Shown here: piece after piece, positions 45,875 through 57,668 of the stretch
How positions within the stretch are numbered: position 1 is the stretch's first letter
How the letters are laid out: every line of letters starts with the position of its first letter
Assembly: GCF_016908495.1 (NCBI RefSeq)
Contig: NZ_JAFBDZ010000004.1
Coordinates: forward strand, 62,001 to 126,000
DNA from: Rossellomorea pakistanensis
Lineage (GTDB): Bacteria; Bacillota; Bacilli; Bacillales; Bacillaceae_B
DNA length: 64,000 nt
Direction: 5' to 3'
The notes under the pieces: model-generated
Databases searched by the model: none
Seen by the model: the letters and a program-made list of their open reading frames with translations, nothing else
What the model was told of the DNA's origin: nothing
Position numbers and translations under genes: made by a program

Positions 45875-46732
45875 CTAACCTGTAATGGTCGCATTTCTTT
45901 TTGATTTGATAAGCTTCCTAACAAAACCGTGCTTAGGTGAAAATAAGAACACAGCGATGAACATCAATGTTGAAACAAGTACGATTGTTGCACCGGAAGA
46001 CAAATTATACGTAAAGCTGAAGTACAAGCCGATGATCGCAGCAACAGCACCGAAGCTCGCGGCTAGATAAATCATCACAGAAAGCCGGTCTGTCAGTAAG
46101 TAAGCTGTTGCAGCTGGGGTAATTAGCATCGCGACAACGAGAACGATTCCAACGGTTTGCAGCGAGGCAACCGTCACCATCGTAAGCATCGTCATCAACA
46201 AATAATGAATCACCTTAGTGGATAACCCATATGCATCAGCCATTGTCGGATCGAATGATGTCACCAATAATTCCTTATAAAACAAGTAAACGGATGAGAT
46301 CACGAGAACGCCGATTCCAAGTGTTACCCACATATCAGAAGGTCTTACTGCAAGAACATTACCGAATAAGATATGGTATAGGTCGGTGCTGCTTTTCATA
46401 AATGTAATCAAGATAATCCCTACAGCAAAGGCAGAGGTGAACATGATTCCGATAGAGGTGTCATTTTTCAACCTGCTATTTTGGCTGACGAATCCTATGG
46501 CAATTGCCGTTAGGACCCCTGAAGCGACGGCACCAATAAAGAAGTTAATCCCAAACATGTAGGAAATCGCAACACCTGGCAGGACTGCGTGTGAGATCGC
46601 ATCCCCCATTAACGCCATTCCCCTTAAAATAATAAAGCACCCGATGACACCACAAATAATTCCAACCATAACAGACGTGATCAACGCTTTTTGAAGAAAA
46701 TCATATTGAATAATGGCTTCGATAAAGTTCAT
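45875..46732 (-). CDS. mntC: Manganese ABC transporter permease
   Basis: A 285-residue ABC-3 family permease with about eight or nine spans. Typical segments: GCFIILRGMALMGDAISHAVLPGVAISYM and LVVAMLITPAATAYLLTDRL. It overlaps the ATPase stop by four bases. B. subtilis has two permease genes (mntC and mntD); only one is present here, so the channel is probably a homodimer. Confidence 0.9.
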   Translation of the reverse strand: MNFIEAIIQYDFLQKALITSVMVGIICGVIGCFIILRGMALMGDAISHAVLPGVAISYMFGINFFIGAVASGVLTAIAIGFVSQNSRLKNDTSIGIMFTSAFAVGIILITFMKSSTDLYHILFGNVLAVRPSDMWVTLGIGVLVISSVYLFYKELLVTSFDPTMADAYGLSTKVIHYLLMTMLTMVTVASLQTVGIVLVVAMLITPAATAYLLTDRLSVMIYLAASFGAVAAIIGLYFSFTYNLSSGATIVLVSTLMFIAVFLFSPKHGFVRKLIKSKRNATITG

Positions 46733-47478
46733 CGTGAACTCACCTCTCGTTCATTCATAAACGCAAGTGGGTTTCCATACGCTTTTTGAATTAGGTTGGA
46801 GCTTAATACTTCAGAGACTCTTCCTTTTGCAATCAGTTCTTTGTTTAATAAGACCAATTCATCGAAGTAAACGTTCGCCTTGCTTAAATCATGATGAACG
46901 ACGAGTGTGGTTTTCCCTTCTAATTGCAGTTCTTTTAAAATTTGAATGATCGTTTCTTCACTTCGAATATCCACACCTACAAATGGTTCATCCAAAAAGA
47001 ACACGTCTGCTCTCTGTGCAAGAGCACGTGCAAGGAACACCCGTTGCTGCTGACCACCAGATAGTTCTCCAATTTGACGCTTACTGAAATCTTCCATGCC
47101 TACCCGCTTTAAACATTCAAAAGCCCAATCACGCTCTTTCTTCTTCGGTTTTTGAAATAAACGCAGATTAGGGTATGTTCCAATTAGTACCGCATCAAGG
47201 ACGTGAATGGGAAAATTCCAATCAATATCATTGCGTTGTGGGACATATGCAACCCGCTTTCGAATTTTTTTTACCGCTTCTCCTAAGATTCTCACGTTTC
47301 CTTGATCAGATGGAATAAGCCCAATCATCGCTTTAATTAGGGTCGATTTCCCCGCCCCATTTGGACCGATAATCCCTGCCAAACTACCTTGATCAAGATC
47401 AAATGAAATTTTCTTTAACGCTTGATTTCCAAGGTATGATACGTGTAATTCATTCACGGATAGTACTGTATTTGTCAT
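46729..47478 (-). CDS. mntB: Manganese ABC transporter ATPase
   Basis: A 249-residue ABC ATPase. Walker A GPNGAGKST near 37-45, Q-loop VPQRNDIDWNFPI near 80, signature LSGGQQQR near 139-146, Walker B ADVFFLDEPFVGVD near 155-168, H-loop VVHHD. The DIDW segment after the Q-loop is common in manganese/zinc importer ATPases. The ATG follows GAGAGGAG at eight bases. First gene of the operon, preceded by two MntR-like operators. Confidence 0.92.
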   Translation of the reverse strand: MTNTVLSVNELHVSYLGNQALKKISFDLDQGSLAGIIGPNGAGKSTLIKAMIGLIPSDQGNVRILGEAVKKIRKRVAYVPQRNDIDWNFPIHVLDAVLIGTYPNLRLFQKPKKKERDWAFECLKRVGMEDFSKRQIGELSGGQQQRVFLARALAQRADVFFLDEPFVGVDIRSEETIIQILKELQLEGKTTLVVHHDLSKANVYFDELVLLNKELIAKGRVSEVLSSNLIQKAYGNPLAFMNEREVSSR

Positions 47479-47529
47479 AAAGACACTCCTCTCTTATGGA
47501 TTGGACAAAAAACATTAACTGAATAAACA

Positions 47530-47552
47530 AAAGTTTCCCTTGCGCAACTTTT
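47530..47552 (-). promoter_or_regulatory. MntR-like operator, proximal
   Basis: Minus-strand core GCGCAAGGGAAACTTT resembles Bacillus MntR sites of the type TTGC-(N)-AGGGAAACTT. It lies about 52 bases upstream of mntB. A second, similar site is 80 bases further upstream. Confidence 0.75.
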
Positions 47553-47609
47553 AGGTAAAAAAGAAAATGACTGATTTAGTAATAGTCATAATTTATGCCT
47601 CTTTATAAA

Positions 47610-47632
47610 AAAGTTTCCTATGCACAAAATTT
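47610..47632 (-). promoter_or_regulatory. MntR-like operator, distal
   Basis: Minus-strand core TTTTGTGCATAGGAAACTTT shares GCA-A/T-GGAAACTTT with the proximal site and with Bacillus MntR boxes. The centre-to-centre distance of 80 bases is compatible with repression at a promoter lying between them. Confidence 0.75.
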
Positions 47633-47813
47633 AAATCAAATTTTCATCTTTGTCAATAAGAACTTTCTAAATATTAAACTTTATTCTGAAACCTTGATAT
47701 CTCTTCTACATACCGAATACCTTCCATCCCATTCCCGATAGACACGAATGACCTCCATTCAAAATTAATATAGTTCTAAATTTAAGAAGGATGAAAGGAG
47801 GAACATAACTTCC

Positions 47814-47883
47814 ATGTTAGGAAACTTAACATCCATTTTTTGAATATCAGGTTGTTAATGGGAAACATTTAGACAGTGAATAA
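47814..47883 (+). pseudogene. Possible frameshifted small ORF (22-codon peptide)
   Basis: An ATG at 47814 follows AAAGGAGG at about ten bases. The frame stops after nine codons (47841-47843), but removing one T from the run of six at 47836-47841 opens it to 22 codons ending in TAA at 47881-47883, just before a hairpin at 47888. Either a broken small gene, a very short leader peptide, or an indel in the sequence. Apart from this and the MntR sites, 47479-47943 shows nothing else. Confidence 0.3.
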
Positions 47884-47887
47884 AATA

Positions 47888-47922
47888 AATGGGCTGACCA
47901 CATTTAAGGTGGACAGCCCATT
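47888..47922. terminator. Terminator after ylnF-like gene
   Basis: AATGGGCTG-ACC pairs with GG---ACAGCCCATT around an eight-base loop, 22 bases beyond the ylnF-like stop codon. Its GGGCTG/CAGCCC stem resembles the arms of the long hairpin family but lacks the inner tiers. Confidence 0.6.
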
Positions 47923-47943
47923 GTCTATCAATTTTAATACTTT

Positions 47944-48543
47944 TTAATAGTCTTCTAGTTTTCGTAAAAACGTTTCTCTCTCTTCAAATGATTCTAAATA
48001 GATTGGTTGCACGACCTCCTGTAATAACCTTTTCCGTGTGTCAGCATGTAAACTTTTACTTTTCACTAAACTTCTAACCTCATACAAAAAATCTAGATAA
48101 GATTCATAAGAGTCATCAAATTGATCAGCGAGTTGATTCCTTAATTGCTTTGCTAATGTTGGGCTTGCCCCTCCCGTCGAAATACTAATCATCAGCTTCC
48201 CTCTCATTAGAGTTGCTGGTACGATACTATTTCCAAGTTCAGGATTTTCAGCATTCACCACTAGATGGTTCGCGGTTTTGGCCACTTTCTCATTTACTGA
48301 CCTTGAATCTGTTACTGTGATGACTAAAAATGCATCTTGATAATCTTCGTACTCTACTTCTTTTTGATAAAGAGTCACTTTTTTTTGATTAGCTAATTCC
48401 AGGATTCCATTGTGAAACTCCGGACTAACGACATGGACATGGACGTTAAAGCGAAGGAGATTTTTTATTTTATGATAGGCCACTCGCCCACCGCCTACGA
48501 CAACTACTTTTTTATTTTGCAATTCAACCATAATGGGAAACAA
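47944..48543 (-). CDS. ylnF: Precorrin-2 dehydrogenase / siroheme synthase N-terminal-type protein
   Basis: A 199-residue NAD-dependent protein starting at TTG 48541-48543, with GGAGGTG ten bases upstream. The N-terminal Rossmann motif VVVVGGGRVAYHKI and the STGGASPTLAKQLRNQL segment are those of the CysG/YlnF/Met8 family, which oxidises precorrin-2 and may add iron to make siroheme. In B. subtilis ylnF lies with ylnD and ylnE in the sulfate assimilation operon; none of those is adjacent here. Confidence 0.85.
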   Translation of the reverse strand: MFPIMVELQNKKVVVVGGGRVAYHKIKNLLRFNVHVHVVSPEFHNGILELANQKKVTLYQKEVEYEDYQDAFLVITVTDSRSVNEKVAKTANHLVVNAENPELGNSIVPATLMRGKLMISISTGGASPTLAKQLRNQLADQFDDSYESYLDFLYEVRSLVKSKSLHADTRKRLLQEVVQPIYLESFEERETFLRKLEDY

Positions 48544-48672
48544 GGGAATAAGGCACCTCCATGTTTTTTTGTGTTTAAGGGGGTCAGATTACATCTTATA
48601 GTTAACTATTTCAAATCATTTTATATGATTACTTTAAAGATTGAAATAGAATACTATTTTTTAATAAATTAT

Positions 48673-48705
48673 CAAAAAAGAAGCCTATACCCAGGCTCCT
48701 TTTCG
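48673..48705 (-). terminator. Terminator of the racemase operon
   Basis: On the minus strand AAGGAGCCT pairs with AGGCTTCTT (one G-U pair) and is followed by TTTT. It lies about 25 bases after the N-acylamino acid racemase stop codon. Confidence 0.8.
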
Positions 48706-48729
48706 ATGTAAAATTATATTCCTCTTTGT

Positions 48730-49839
48730 TTAACTATGAAACACCCTACTAAACAATGTAACATCCTCTATTCTTTCTCGATTTGGCTCATACCCTATCC
48801 CTGAACTCTCCGGCACATAAATATACCCATTCTCCATCACGACTTCTGGATCTATAATATCTTGCGCCCAATAATGGGAAGAAGGTGCTGTATCTCCTGG
48901 TAAAGTGAAATTGCTGAGGGTTGTGATTGCAATGTTATGCGCTCTCCCAATCCCAGCCTCAAGCATGCCGCCACACCACATCGGAATATCGTGCTCTACA
49001 CATAAATTATGGATTTTCTTAGATTCCGTCAATCCTCCAACACGACCTATTTTAAGATTGATAATTCGGCAGCTTCCTAGTTCAATAGCTTTCCTTGCAT
49101 CTTCATAAGTATGAATGCTTTCGTCTAAACAAATAGGGGTATTAAGCTGTGCCTGCAGCTTAGCATGGTCGACGATATCATCATGATCTAAAGGCTGCTC
49201 AATCATCGTAAGACCAAAATCATCTAATTGCTTTAGGTATTCGATATCTTTAAGAGTGTAAGCGCAATTCGCATCTGCCATCAGCTGAATATCTGGAAAT
49301 TCCTTTCGAACCGCTCTTAAAATCTCCACATCCCAGCCCGGTTTGATCTTCACTTTGATCCGCTTATACCCTTCCTCCAAATATCCTTCAATCTGCTTTA
49401 GAATCGCTGCTTGGGAATACTGAATTCCCACACTCACTCCAACCTCAATTTTATCCTTCACCCCGCCAAGAGCTTCAGCTAAAGGAATGTTTTGCTCCTT
49501 AGCATATAGATCCCATACAGCACCTTCAATTGCTGCTTTTGCATTGAAATTTCCACGAATACTTCTGAACCGTTCTGAAACTTCGTCAGGATGCTTCACG
49601 GATTCCTGGAATAAAAGCGGAATCAAATGATCGCTCATCATATGCCAGTTCGTTTTGACCGTTTCTTCATTATAGATGGGCTGCGTAATCGCAACGGACT
49701 CTGCCCATCCGGACAAGCCACTTTTTGATTTTGCTTCAACAAGAATGATGTCTTTATCAACTTCTGTACCAACACTTGTTGTAAAAGGCGTTAACAGATC
49801 CATTTTGATATGTCTTAATATGATACTTTTAATTTCCAT
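48730..49839 (-). CDS. N-acylamino acid racemase / o-succinylbenzoate synthase-type enolase-superfamily enzyme
   Basis: A 369-residue enolase-superfamily enzyme. Acid-base lysines are in KVK (162-164) and at K263; the metal ligands are D189, E214 and D239, the full MLE-subgroup set. Its partners, a GNAT acyltransferase and an M20 deacylase, are those of the Geobacillus pathway in which an N-succinyl-D-amino acid is racemised and then hydrolysed to the L-amino acid; no menaquinone genes are nearby. So N-succinylamino acid racemase is preferred over MenC. The ATG follows AAAGGAG; the gene overlaps the GNAT gene by 11 bases. Confidence 0.87.
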   Translation of the reverse strand: MEIKSIILRHIKMDLLTPFTTSVGTEVDKDIILVEAKSKSGLSGWAESVAITQPIYNEETVKTNWHMMSDHLIPLLFQESVKHPDEVSERFRSIRGNFNAKAAIEGAVWDLYAKEQNIPLAEALGGVKDKIEVGVSVGIQYSQAAILKQIEGYLEEGYKRIKVKIKPGWDVEILRAVRKEFPDIQLMADANCAYTLKDIEYLKQLDDFGLTMIEQPLDHDDIVDHAKLQAQLNTPICLDESIHTYEDARKAIELGSCRIINLKIGRVGGLTESKKIHNLCVEHDIPMWCGGMLEAGIGRAHNIAITTLSNFTLPGDTAPSSHYWAQDIIDPEVVMENGYIYVPESSGIGYEPNRERIEDVTLFSRVFHS

Positions 49840-50650
49840 GTCTATGGGCTCCTTTTTCTAAGAGATATAGGTATTGATTTGATTGTTCATCATCCTTTAC
49901 TAAATCAGTGACTGTCCATCCTTGACTTAAGTAGTAGCTGAAAACCTTCCGTGTCCTTTCCCTCCATGATAAGGCAAGGGGGAAGTTATGTTTCTTTATC
50001 TCTTGAAAATTACCTGGGACAGGGACAAATAAGGAATCGTTCACCTGCATCAAATCCATCTCATGTGGAGTTAAAAAGCTTCCATTGGTGCTGGTTTTGA
50101 TAACTAAGGAATGCCCTTTATCAGGTTCCGTTTTTTCAATAGGCTCTTTAATCCACCATTCCACTAAAAATCGATCGGTCGGTATGCCAGCATTCATATT
50201 ATCTGGCATCTCCCCATAAGCATTTTCCATATACGTGTTACAGACAGCCTTTAATTTATGCAAATTAAGGTTCCCGTTAACCGTTTCTAATGGATCGTAT
50301 GTCCATGTAATCAGATCATAGCCTATTCCAATGGCTGTCTCTCTTTGGGCGATTTTCAGCTTTTCGCCGATCCCAAATTTACGATAGTCAGGGTGGATCC
50401 CGAGGCTATGGGAACAAAGGTAGATTTTCTTTCCGTTAAACCCTGGAAAATTGTATTGAAAACCTATCAGTTCTTCTTTTAAAAAAGCTCCCAAAATAAA
50501 TCCGCCATTTTTAACAGCAGCAACGGATTGATTCACTGGTACTGAATCCTCAAGTCCCCAAATCATGACCTCTAATTGGCGAACTTTCTCTAGCTCCTCT
50601 ACTGTTTGAAGGTTTCGAATCACCATTGCTGATAAAATCTCTTGTTTCAA
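49829..50650 (-). CDS. GNAT-family acyltransferase (putative D-amino acid N-succinyltransferase)
   Basis: A 273-residue protein of the long COG3375-type GNAT group. The TTG at 50648-50650 is chosen because AAGGAGG lies eight bases upstream; an in-frame ATG 27 bases earlier has no site. Acyl-CoA loop: [18 protein letters not shown]; the [18 protein letters not shown] segment is typical of the group. In Geobacillus the homologue beside the racemase was reported to add succinyl from succinyl-CoA to D-amino acids. The same role here is inferred from gene order. Confidence 0.82.
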   Translation of the reverse strand: MKQEILSAMVIRNLQTVEELEKVRQLEVMIWGLEDSVPVNQSVAAVKNGGFILGAFLKEELIGFQYNFPGFNGKKIYLCSHSLGIHPDYRKFGIGEKLKIAQRETAIGIGYDLITWTYDPLETVNGNLNLHKLKAVCNTYMENAYGEMPDNMNAGIPTDRFLVEWWIKEPIEKTEPDKGHSLVIKTSTNGSFLTPHEMDLMQVNDSLFVPVPGNFQEIKKHNFPLALSWRERTRKVFSYYLSQGWTVTDLVKDDEQSNQYLYLLEKGAHRHGN

Positions 50651-50670
50651 ACTATTCTCCTCCTTCGTGT

Positions 50671-51798
50671 TTACCATTGTTGACCGTCGGCTTCTACTAA
50701 CATCTTCGATAAAATTTTCGTTCCATACATCAATGCATCTTGATTAAACTTCATGTTAGGATGGTGCAGTCCTGGTGTAAGATCACAGCCCAATCCAATC
50801 ATCGTCGCAGTTAGACCAGGATTTTTTAGTGTGTAAAAATGAAAATCCTCTGCCCCTGGTGACACACATGCAGGTTCAAGGTTTTCTTTCCCTAGAACAG
50901 CTTCAACCGCATATTCGGCAAGTTCTATCGCTCGTAGATTCCTAATGGCAGCAGGAGAGTATTCATCCGTATTGAATTCAATCATAGTCTCCGTTAATTC
51001 AGCTACTTTTCGAATCGTATGCTCTGCATTCTTAAGTAGTTTTTCCATTGTTTCATTCGATTTGGCTCTAAGGTCTAACGTAAATCGAGCGGTTCCTGGA
51101 ATCGAATTAGACGCTTCACCGCCATTCAGCTCAGTTATTTTTATAGAAAAATGGTCTGAAGCATTCAAGCGAATTTGCCGAATCGCCTGTATTAAAAAGG
51201 CGGCTGCCTCAAGAGGATTATTCCCTTCTTCGGGTCTTGCTGCATGGGCGGGTACCCCTTTAATCACTCCTTTTATACTGGCTGTTGAGCCATGAAGAAT
51301 GGCAGGTGCAGCCTTTCCAAACGAGACTTCCATCGCTGGACGCAAATGGATGCCCGCAAGAAACTTAACATCTTGGAGGGCCCCCTCTTCCATCATCTTC
51401 AATGCACCTGCTGCTTTTTCTTCAGCGGGTTGAAAAATAAAGCGAATCGTATGCGTAAATTTCTTTTTTGATAATGCAAGTGCTGTAAATAAAACCATCG
51501 TACTATGAGCATCATGGCCACAGGAATGATTCGGCTTCACTACCCCATCTACTTCCTGTACTAACGCATCCATATCTGCACGAATGGCGATGACGTCCTT
51601 TTTTATTCCCTTCATTTCTGCTATAAAACCAAAATGCCCCTCATAGGTTTGAATGTTAAACCCAGCATGTAACAGCTTCTCTTTTAAATAGTTAGCGGTT
51701 TTTTCTTCTTCCCAGCTAGGCTCAGCAAGCTTATGCAAATCCTGATAGGTGTCTAGAATCAGTTGTTTTTGGCCGTCGATAAATTTTGTTAGATCCAT
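50671..51798 (-). CDS. M20-family amidohydrolase (N-acyl-L-amino acid hydrolase type)
   Basis: A 375-residue metallo-amidohydrolase. Metal motif NHSCGHDAHS at 90-99 with C93, H95 and H98, the catalytic glutamate pair in QPAEEKAAG near 126-134, the dimerisation domain with KGVPAHAARPEEGNNPLEAA, and GAEDFHFYT. It most likely removes the acyl group from N-acyl-L-amino acids, the last step of the D-to-L conversion. The ATG follows TAGGAGG. It lies 20 bases upstream of the GNAT gene. Confidence 0.88.
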   Translation of the reverse strand: MDLTKFIDGQKQLILDTYQDLHKLAEPSWEEEKTANYLKEKLLHAGFNIQTYEGHFGFIAEMKGIKKDVIAIRADMDALVQEVDGVVKPNHSCGHDAHSTMVLFTALALSKKKFTHTIRFIFQPAEEKAAGALKMMEEGALQDVKFLAGIHLRPAMEVSFGKAAPAILHGSTASIKGVIKGVPAHAARPEEGNNPLEAAAFLIQAIRQIRLNASDHFSIKITELNGGEASNSIPGTARFTLDLRAKSNETMEKLLKNAEHTIRKVAELTETMIEFNTDEYSPAAIRNLRAIELAEYAVEAVLGKENLEPACVSPGAEDFHFYTLKNPGLTATMIGLGCDLTPGLHHPNMKFNQDALMYGTKILSKMLVEADGQQW

Positions 51799-51816
51799 TG
51801 ATTCATTAACCTCCTA

Positions 51817-53196
51817 TTAAAAAATCATATGTGCAATGACAACAACGATTGGTAAAGTAATAAGTGTACGTAGGATAAATATAAAGATTAAATCTAAAAC
51901 ACTGATAGGTAATTTTGAACCGAGTAGCAGCCCACCCATTTCAGACATATAAATCAGCTGTGTAACAGACACACAAGCAATGACAAATCTCGTTAACTCA
52001 CTTTCAATCCCGCTCCCGATGACCGCAGGCAGAAACATATCGGCGAAACCAACCACCATGGTTTGTGCAGCTTCCGTCGCTTCTGGAACTTGAAAAAGAG
52101 TTAGGATTGGTTCAAACGGTTTTCCAAGATAAGTAAAAAACGGCGTGAACTCTGCGATTACTAGCGCAACCGTACCGATAGCCATAACTATCGGTAAAAC
52201 CCCCATCCACATGTCTAAAACATTTTGAATTCCTTCTTTTACTACTTGGAAAACGCTAGTATTTTTCTTAGCTTTGGATACCGCTTGATTCACTCCCCAT
52301 TTAGCCGCCCCTATCCCAGAAGGAATTGATTGTTCTTCCTTTAATTCGGTCTTTTCATAGCCTGTGTTTGTTTTTCTAGACAATGGCGGGATACGCGGCA
52401 TGATCAAGGCAGCTACAAGTCCCGCAAAAATGATCGTTGCGTAATAATGAAGGAAATAATGCTCCAATTTCAAGTAGGTAATCACTACGATGGTAAACGT
52501 GATGGAAACCACCGAGAAAGTCGTCGCAATAACGGCGGCTTCCCGTTTATTGTAATACCCCTCTTCGTATTGCTTCGTTGTTAATAGTACACCAATCGTT
52601 CCATCCCCTACCCATGAAGCTAAACAGTCTAATGAAGAACGACCAGGCAAGGTGAAAACCGGGCGCATTATTTTGGTTAATAGAGCTCCAAAAAACTCAA
52701 GCAATCCAAAGTTCAAGAGCAATGGCAATAACAGTCCAGCTAATAGAAAGGTAGTAAAAAGTATGGGGATTAAATCATAGATTAAAAGCCCACCCGTATT
52801 CTCTGAATAAATCATTTCGGAACCTAGTTGATAAAAAGTGATAATAGCAAAAACCATACCAAGAAAACGGGCTGTTACCCAAAACTTACTAACATTTAGT
52901 AAAGTATTTAAATAGGGACTTTCTGTAATAAAACGGGGCTTAAACGTAACAGCTAGGATCGAACCTATTACGGAAAGACTTATGATCAATACCGTAATGG
53001 CCGGAATAGCCTCCCCTAATAGAGTGTTTATTTCTCCAGCTAAGAAGGCTACAGGTATCGTAATCCCATCCTCCGTTGTAATCGGTACAATAAATAACAA
53101 AATACCGACTAGCGAAGGGATCAAAAATTTCAATAAATCAGCTGTAGAAAACGCCTTTACCTTTACTTCTTCATTTGTCTTAGGTACACCATCCAT
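51817..53196 (-). CDS. YjiH-family membrane protein (nucleoside-recognition/Gate domains)
   Basis: A 459-residue protein with about eleven spans, starting at ATG 53194-53196 with AAGGGGTG eight bases upstream (a GTG nine bases earlier overlaps the site). Gate-domain segments: SWVGDGTIGVLLTTKQYEEGYYNKREAAVIATTFS and VGFADMFLPAVIGSG. YjiH proteins occur next to M20 peptidases and amino acid enzymes and are presumed transporters. Here it may carry D-amino acids or N-acyl amino acids for the enzymes encoded downstream. Confidence 0.8.
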   Translation of the reverse strand: MDGVPKTNEEVKVKAFSTADLLKFLIPSLVGILLFIVPITTEDGITIPVAFLAGEINTLLGEAIPAITVLIISLSVIGSILAVTFKPRFITESPYLNTLLNVSKFWVTARFLGMVFAIITFYQLGSEMIYSENTGGLLIYDLIPILFTTFLLAGLLLPLLLNFGLLEFFGALLTKIMRPVFTLPGRSSLDCLASWVGDGTIGVLLTTKQYEEGYYNKREAAVIATTFSVVSITFTIVVITYLKLEHYFLHYYATIIFAGLVAALIMPRIPPLSRKTNTGYEKTELKEEQSIPSGIGAAKWGVNQAVSKAKKNTSVFQVVKEGIQNVLDMWMGVLPIVMAIGTVALVIAEFTPFFTYLGKPFEPILTLFQVPEATEAAQTMVVGFADMFLPAVIGSGIESELTRFVIACVSVTQLIYMSEMGGLLLGSKLPISVLDLIFIFILRTLITLPIVVVIAHMIF

Positions 53197-53234
53197 TTCA
53201 ATCACACCCCTTGATTTCCAATTTAATAAACACC

Positions 53235-54092
53235 CTATTCTAAGAATAATTCTTGATCTGTATAGAATAGTTCTAATTTCTGTTGACGAAGACTAATTCT
53301 TTCACAGTCTCGGCTATGAATCCCCTCAATAATTACTTCCAAAAGACTTACAACAGAAGCAATCGAGTGATGTCCTGAATTGAGATTTTCCTCAGTCGTT
53401 AAAGTGATATCAGATAGTTGTCCGATAGGTGACAGCTGTCTATTCGTTAACGCGACAATCTGGGCTTTTTGTTTTTTCGCAAAGTTTGCAAGCTTAAGAC
53501 TTTCTCTTCGATAGCGCGGAAATGAAAAAATCATCACGACAGAATCCTTACTCAGTTCACATAAATCCTCTGGTAAAAATCCGGTTGGACTAGAGATAAA
53601 CACATTTTCCCTCATCTGTTTTAGTGCGTAATAAAACCAAAACCCTGCTGCATAGGAGCTTCCAAAGCCTCCAATATAAACCCGGTCTGCATGGATGAAT
53701 CGATCTACTGCCTTCCAAATATCCTCTGTGCTATTTTGTTGCAATAAATGCTGTAAAACCGTTCTTTCCTTATCGATGATTTTGGTAAATAAATTTTCTT
53801 CTCCTTCTCTTTCCTCTTTAGATGAAGGATATCCTTCATCCTTTAGGTGTTTCTGACCAAGCCAATCCTTTCGCACCACCTCCTGCATTTCAGAATAACC
53901 GCTAAACCCTAGCGCATAAGCTAGCCGAATGACCGTTGTTTCGCTTACTCCTACTTTTCTTCCCAATTGAAAAGCCGTAAGCAATGCCCCTTCATCATTG
54001 TGATCATTGATGAATTCAGCCACTTTTTTCTGGCCAGGTGATAAGGTAGAAAAACGATCTTTAATGATTTTTGAAATGATTTTTTGCTTCAT
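53235..54092 (-). CDS. RpiR/MurR-family transcriptional regulator
   Basis: A 285-residue regulator from ATG 54090-54092, after AAAAAGGAG; the frame continues 13 codons upstream without a site. N-terminal HTH_6 (SPGQKKVAEFI... LGRKVGVSETTVIRLAYALGFSGY) and a C-terminal SIS domain (DRVYIGGFGSSYAAGFWFYYAL... SFPRYRRES). SIS domains bind sugar phosphates or related anions. As first gene in line with the YjiH, deacylase, GNAT and racemase genes, it likely controls the cluster. Confidence 0.87.
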   Translation of the reverse strand: MKQKIISKIIKDRFSTLSPGQKKVAEFINDHNDEGALLTAFQLGRKVGVSETTVIRLAYALGFSGYSEMQEVVRKDWLGQKHLKDEGYPSSKEEREGEENLFTKIIDKERTVLQHLLQQNSTEDIWKAVDRFIHADRVYIGGFGSSYAAGFWFYYALKQMRENVFISSPTGFLPEDLCELSKDSVVMIFSFPRYRRESLKLANFAKKQKAQIVALTNRQLSPIGQLSDITLTTEENLNSGHHSIASVVSLLEVIIEGIHSRDCERISLRQQKLELFYTDQELFLE

Positions 54093-54227
54093 AATGGCTC
54101 CTTTTTGATTTCGTTGCAGGAAAAACTTCATTTTGTTTATTATAGTGTATTATATACTTCGTATTCAATGGTTATTTTGATTTTTCAGATATTTAATGTG
54201 GGAAAAAACGTAAAAATTATTAAGAGT

Positions 54228-54349
54228 GGGCTGTGCAAAATTCAGTGTATCAGAACTACACCTTAATGAAATCGAGTGTGTTTACCTTCGAGAACTGCCC
54301 TTCTGAATAGAACCCAATCATGGTAGGTTCCGGCCCCCTTTAAGGACAG
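54228..54349. repeat. Long nested hairpin element, copy G (degenerate)
   Basis: GGGCTGT at 54228-54234 and GGACAGC at 54343-54349 bracket about 108 bases, with an inner GAACCcaatcatggtAGGTTC pair (54310-54330). It is the most eroded copy. It lies between the terminator of the phosphotransferase gene and the RpiR gene. The rest of 54093-54608 holds only that terminator and promoter space. Confidence 0.5.
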
Positions 54350-54412
54350 CTGTTGCTTTAGAATAACGTTTAATTGGATACTCATAACCTTGATAAACGA
54401 GAACAAAAAGAA

Positions 54413-54449
54413 AGAGCGAGTTTTGAAAAAATGGATTAAAACTCGCTCT
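54413..54449 (-). terminator. Terminator of the rifampin phosphotransferase-like gene
   Basis: Perfect 12-base arms AGAGCGAGTTTT/AAAACTCGCTCT. On the minus strand the stem is followed by TTCTTTTTGTTC. It lies about 160 bases past the stop codon. Confidence 0.85.
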
Positions 54450-54608
54450 AAATATATTTAATTGAAGCATTATTTTATAAAAAAGTTTGATCATTTCTGT
54501 GATCCTTATTCAATTAAAGCTCCGTTACTGTGTCCTAGTGACAGGTGTTTTACAATATACCGATTCTCCTAATTCCATTCACTTCTTTTATGATTTAAAT
54601 GTAAAGAA

Positions 54609-57239
<2,631 letters not shown>

Positions 57240-57668
57240 TTATCGCTTAATACCAAGACGAATCGTATGACACATCTGATCGACTAATTACGTTCAAATG
57301 AATCAGCGAAGAAGCAACTTCACTTGATTAATACTAACAATTTAATCAATAAAAAACAGACTAAAAATGGTTAGTTAATAATGGTATAATTAAATTAGGG
57401 AAAGGACAGTCTGATAAGTCAATACTTTTACTATCAGACGGATCATTTGATTTTAGAAATAGGATAAATAACGTTTCCATTTATAAATTTTCTGGATTTC
57501 TCTCTATTTGGATAATCCATTTTCCTACTACACTACATGAAAAAGAACTGGGCTGATCGATAATTTCAGGAAAAATTGTCATTAATCTTTGTTTTTCCTT
57601 TAAAATTCATAAGATTACTCATTCCATGCTAAGGAGAATCATTATTTTCCTTGACTCGAATGTCGAAA

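Noticed and set aside
48730..49839. Menaquinone-pathway o-succinylbenzoate synthase (MenC)
   Set aside because: No other men gene is near, and its neighbours are the N-acyl amino acid enzymes, so a racemase role is preferred although the fold is shared.
51817..53296. Frame on the plus strand opposite the YjiH gene (52982-53296)
   Set aside because: It is a shadow of the transmembrane coding strand and crosses into the regulator gene.
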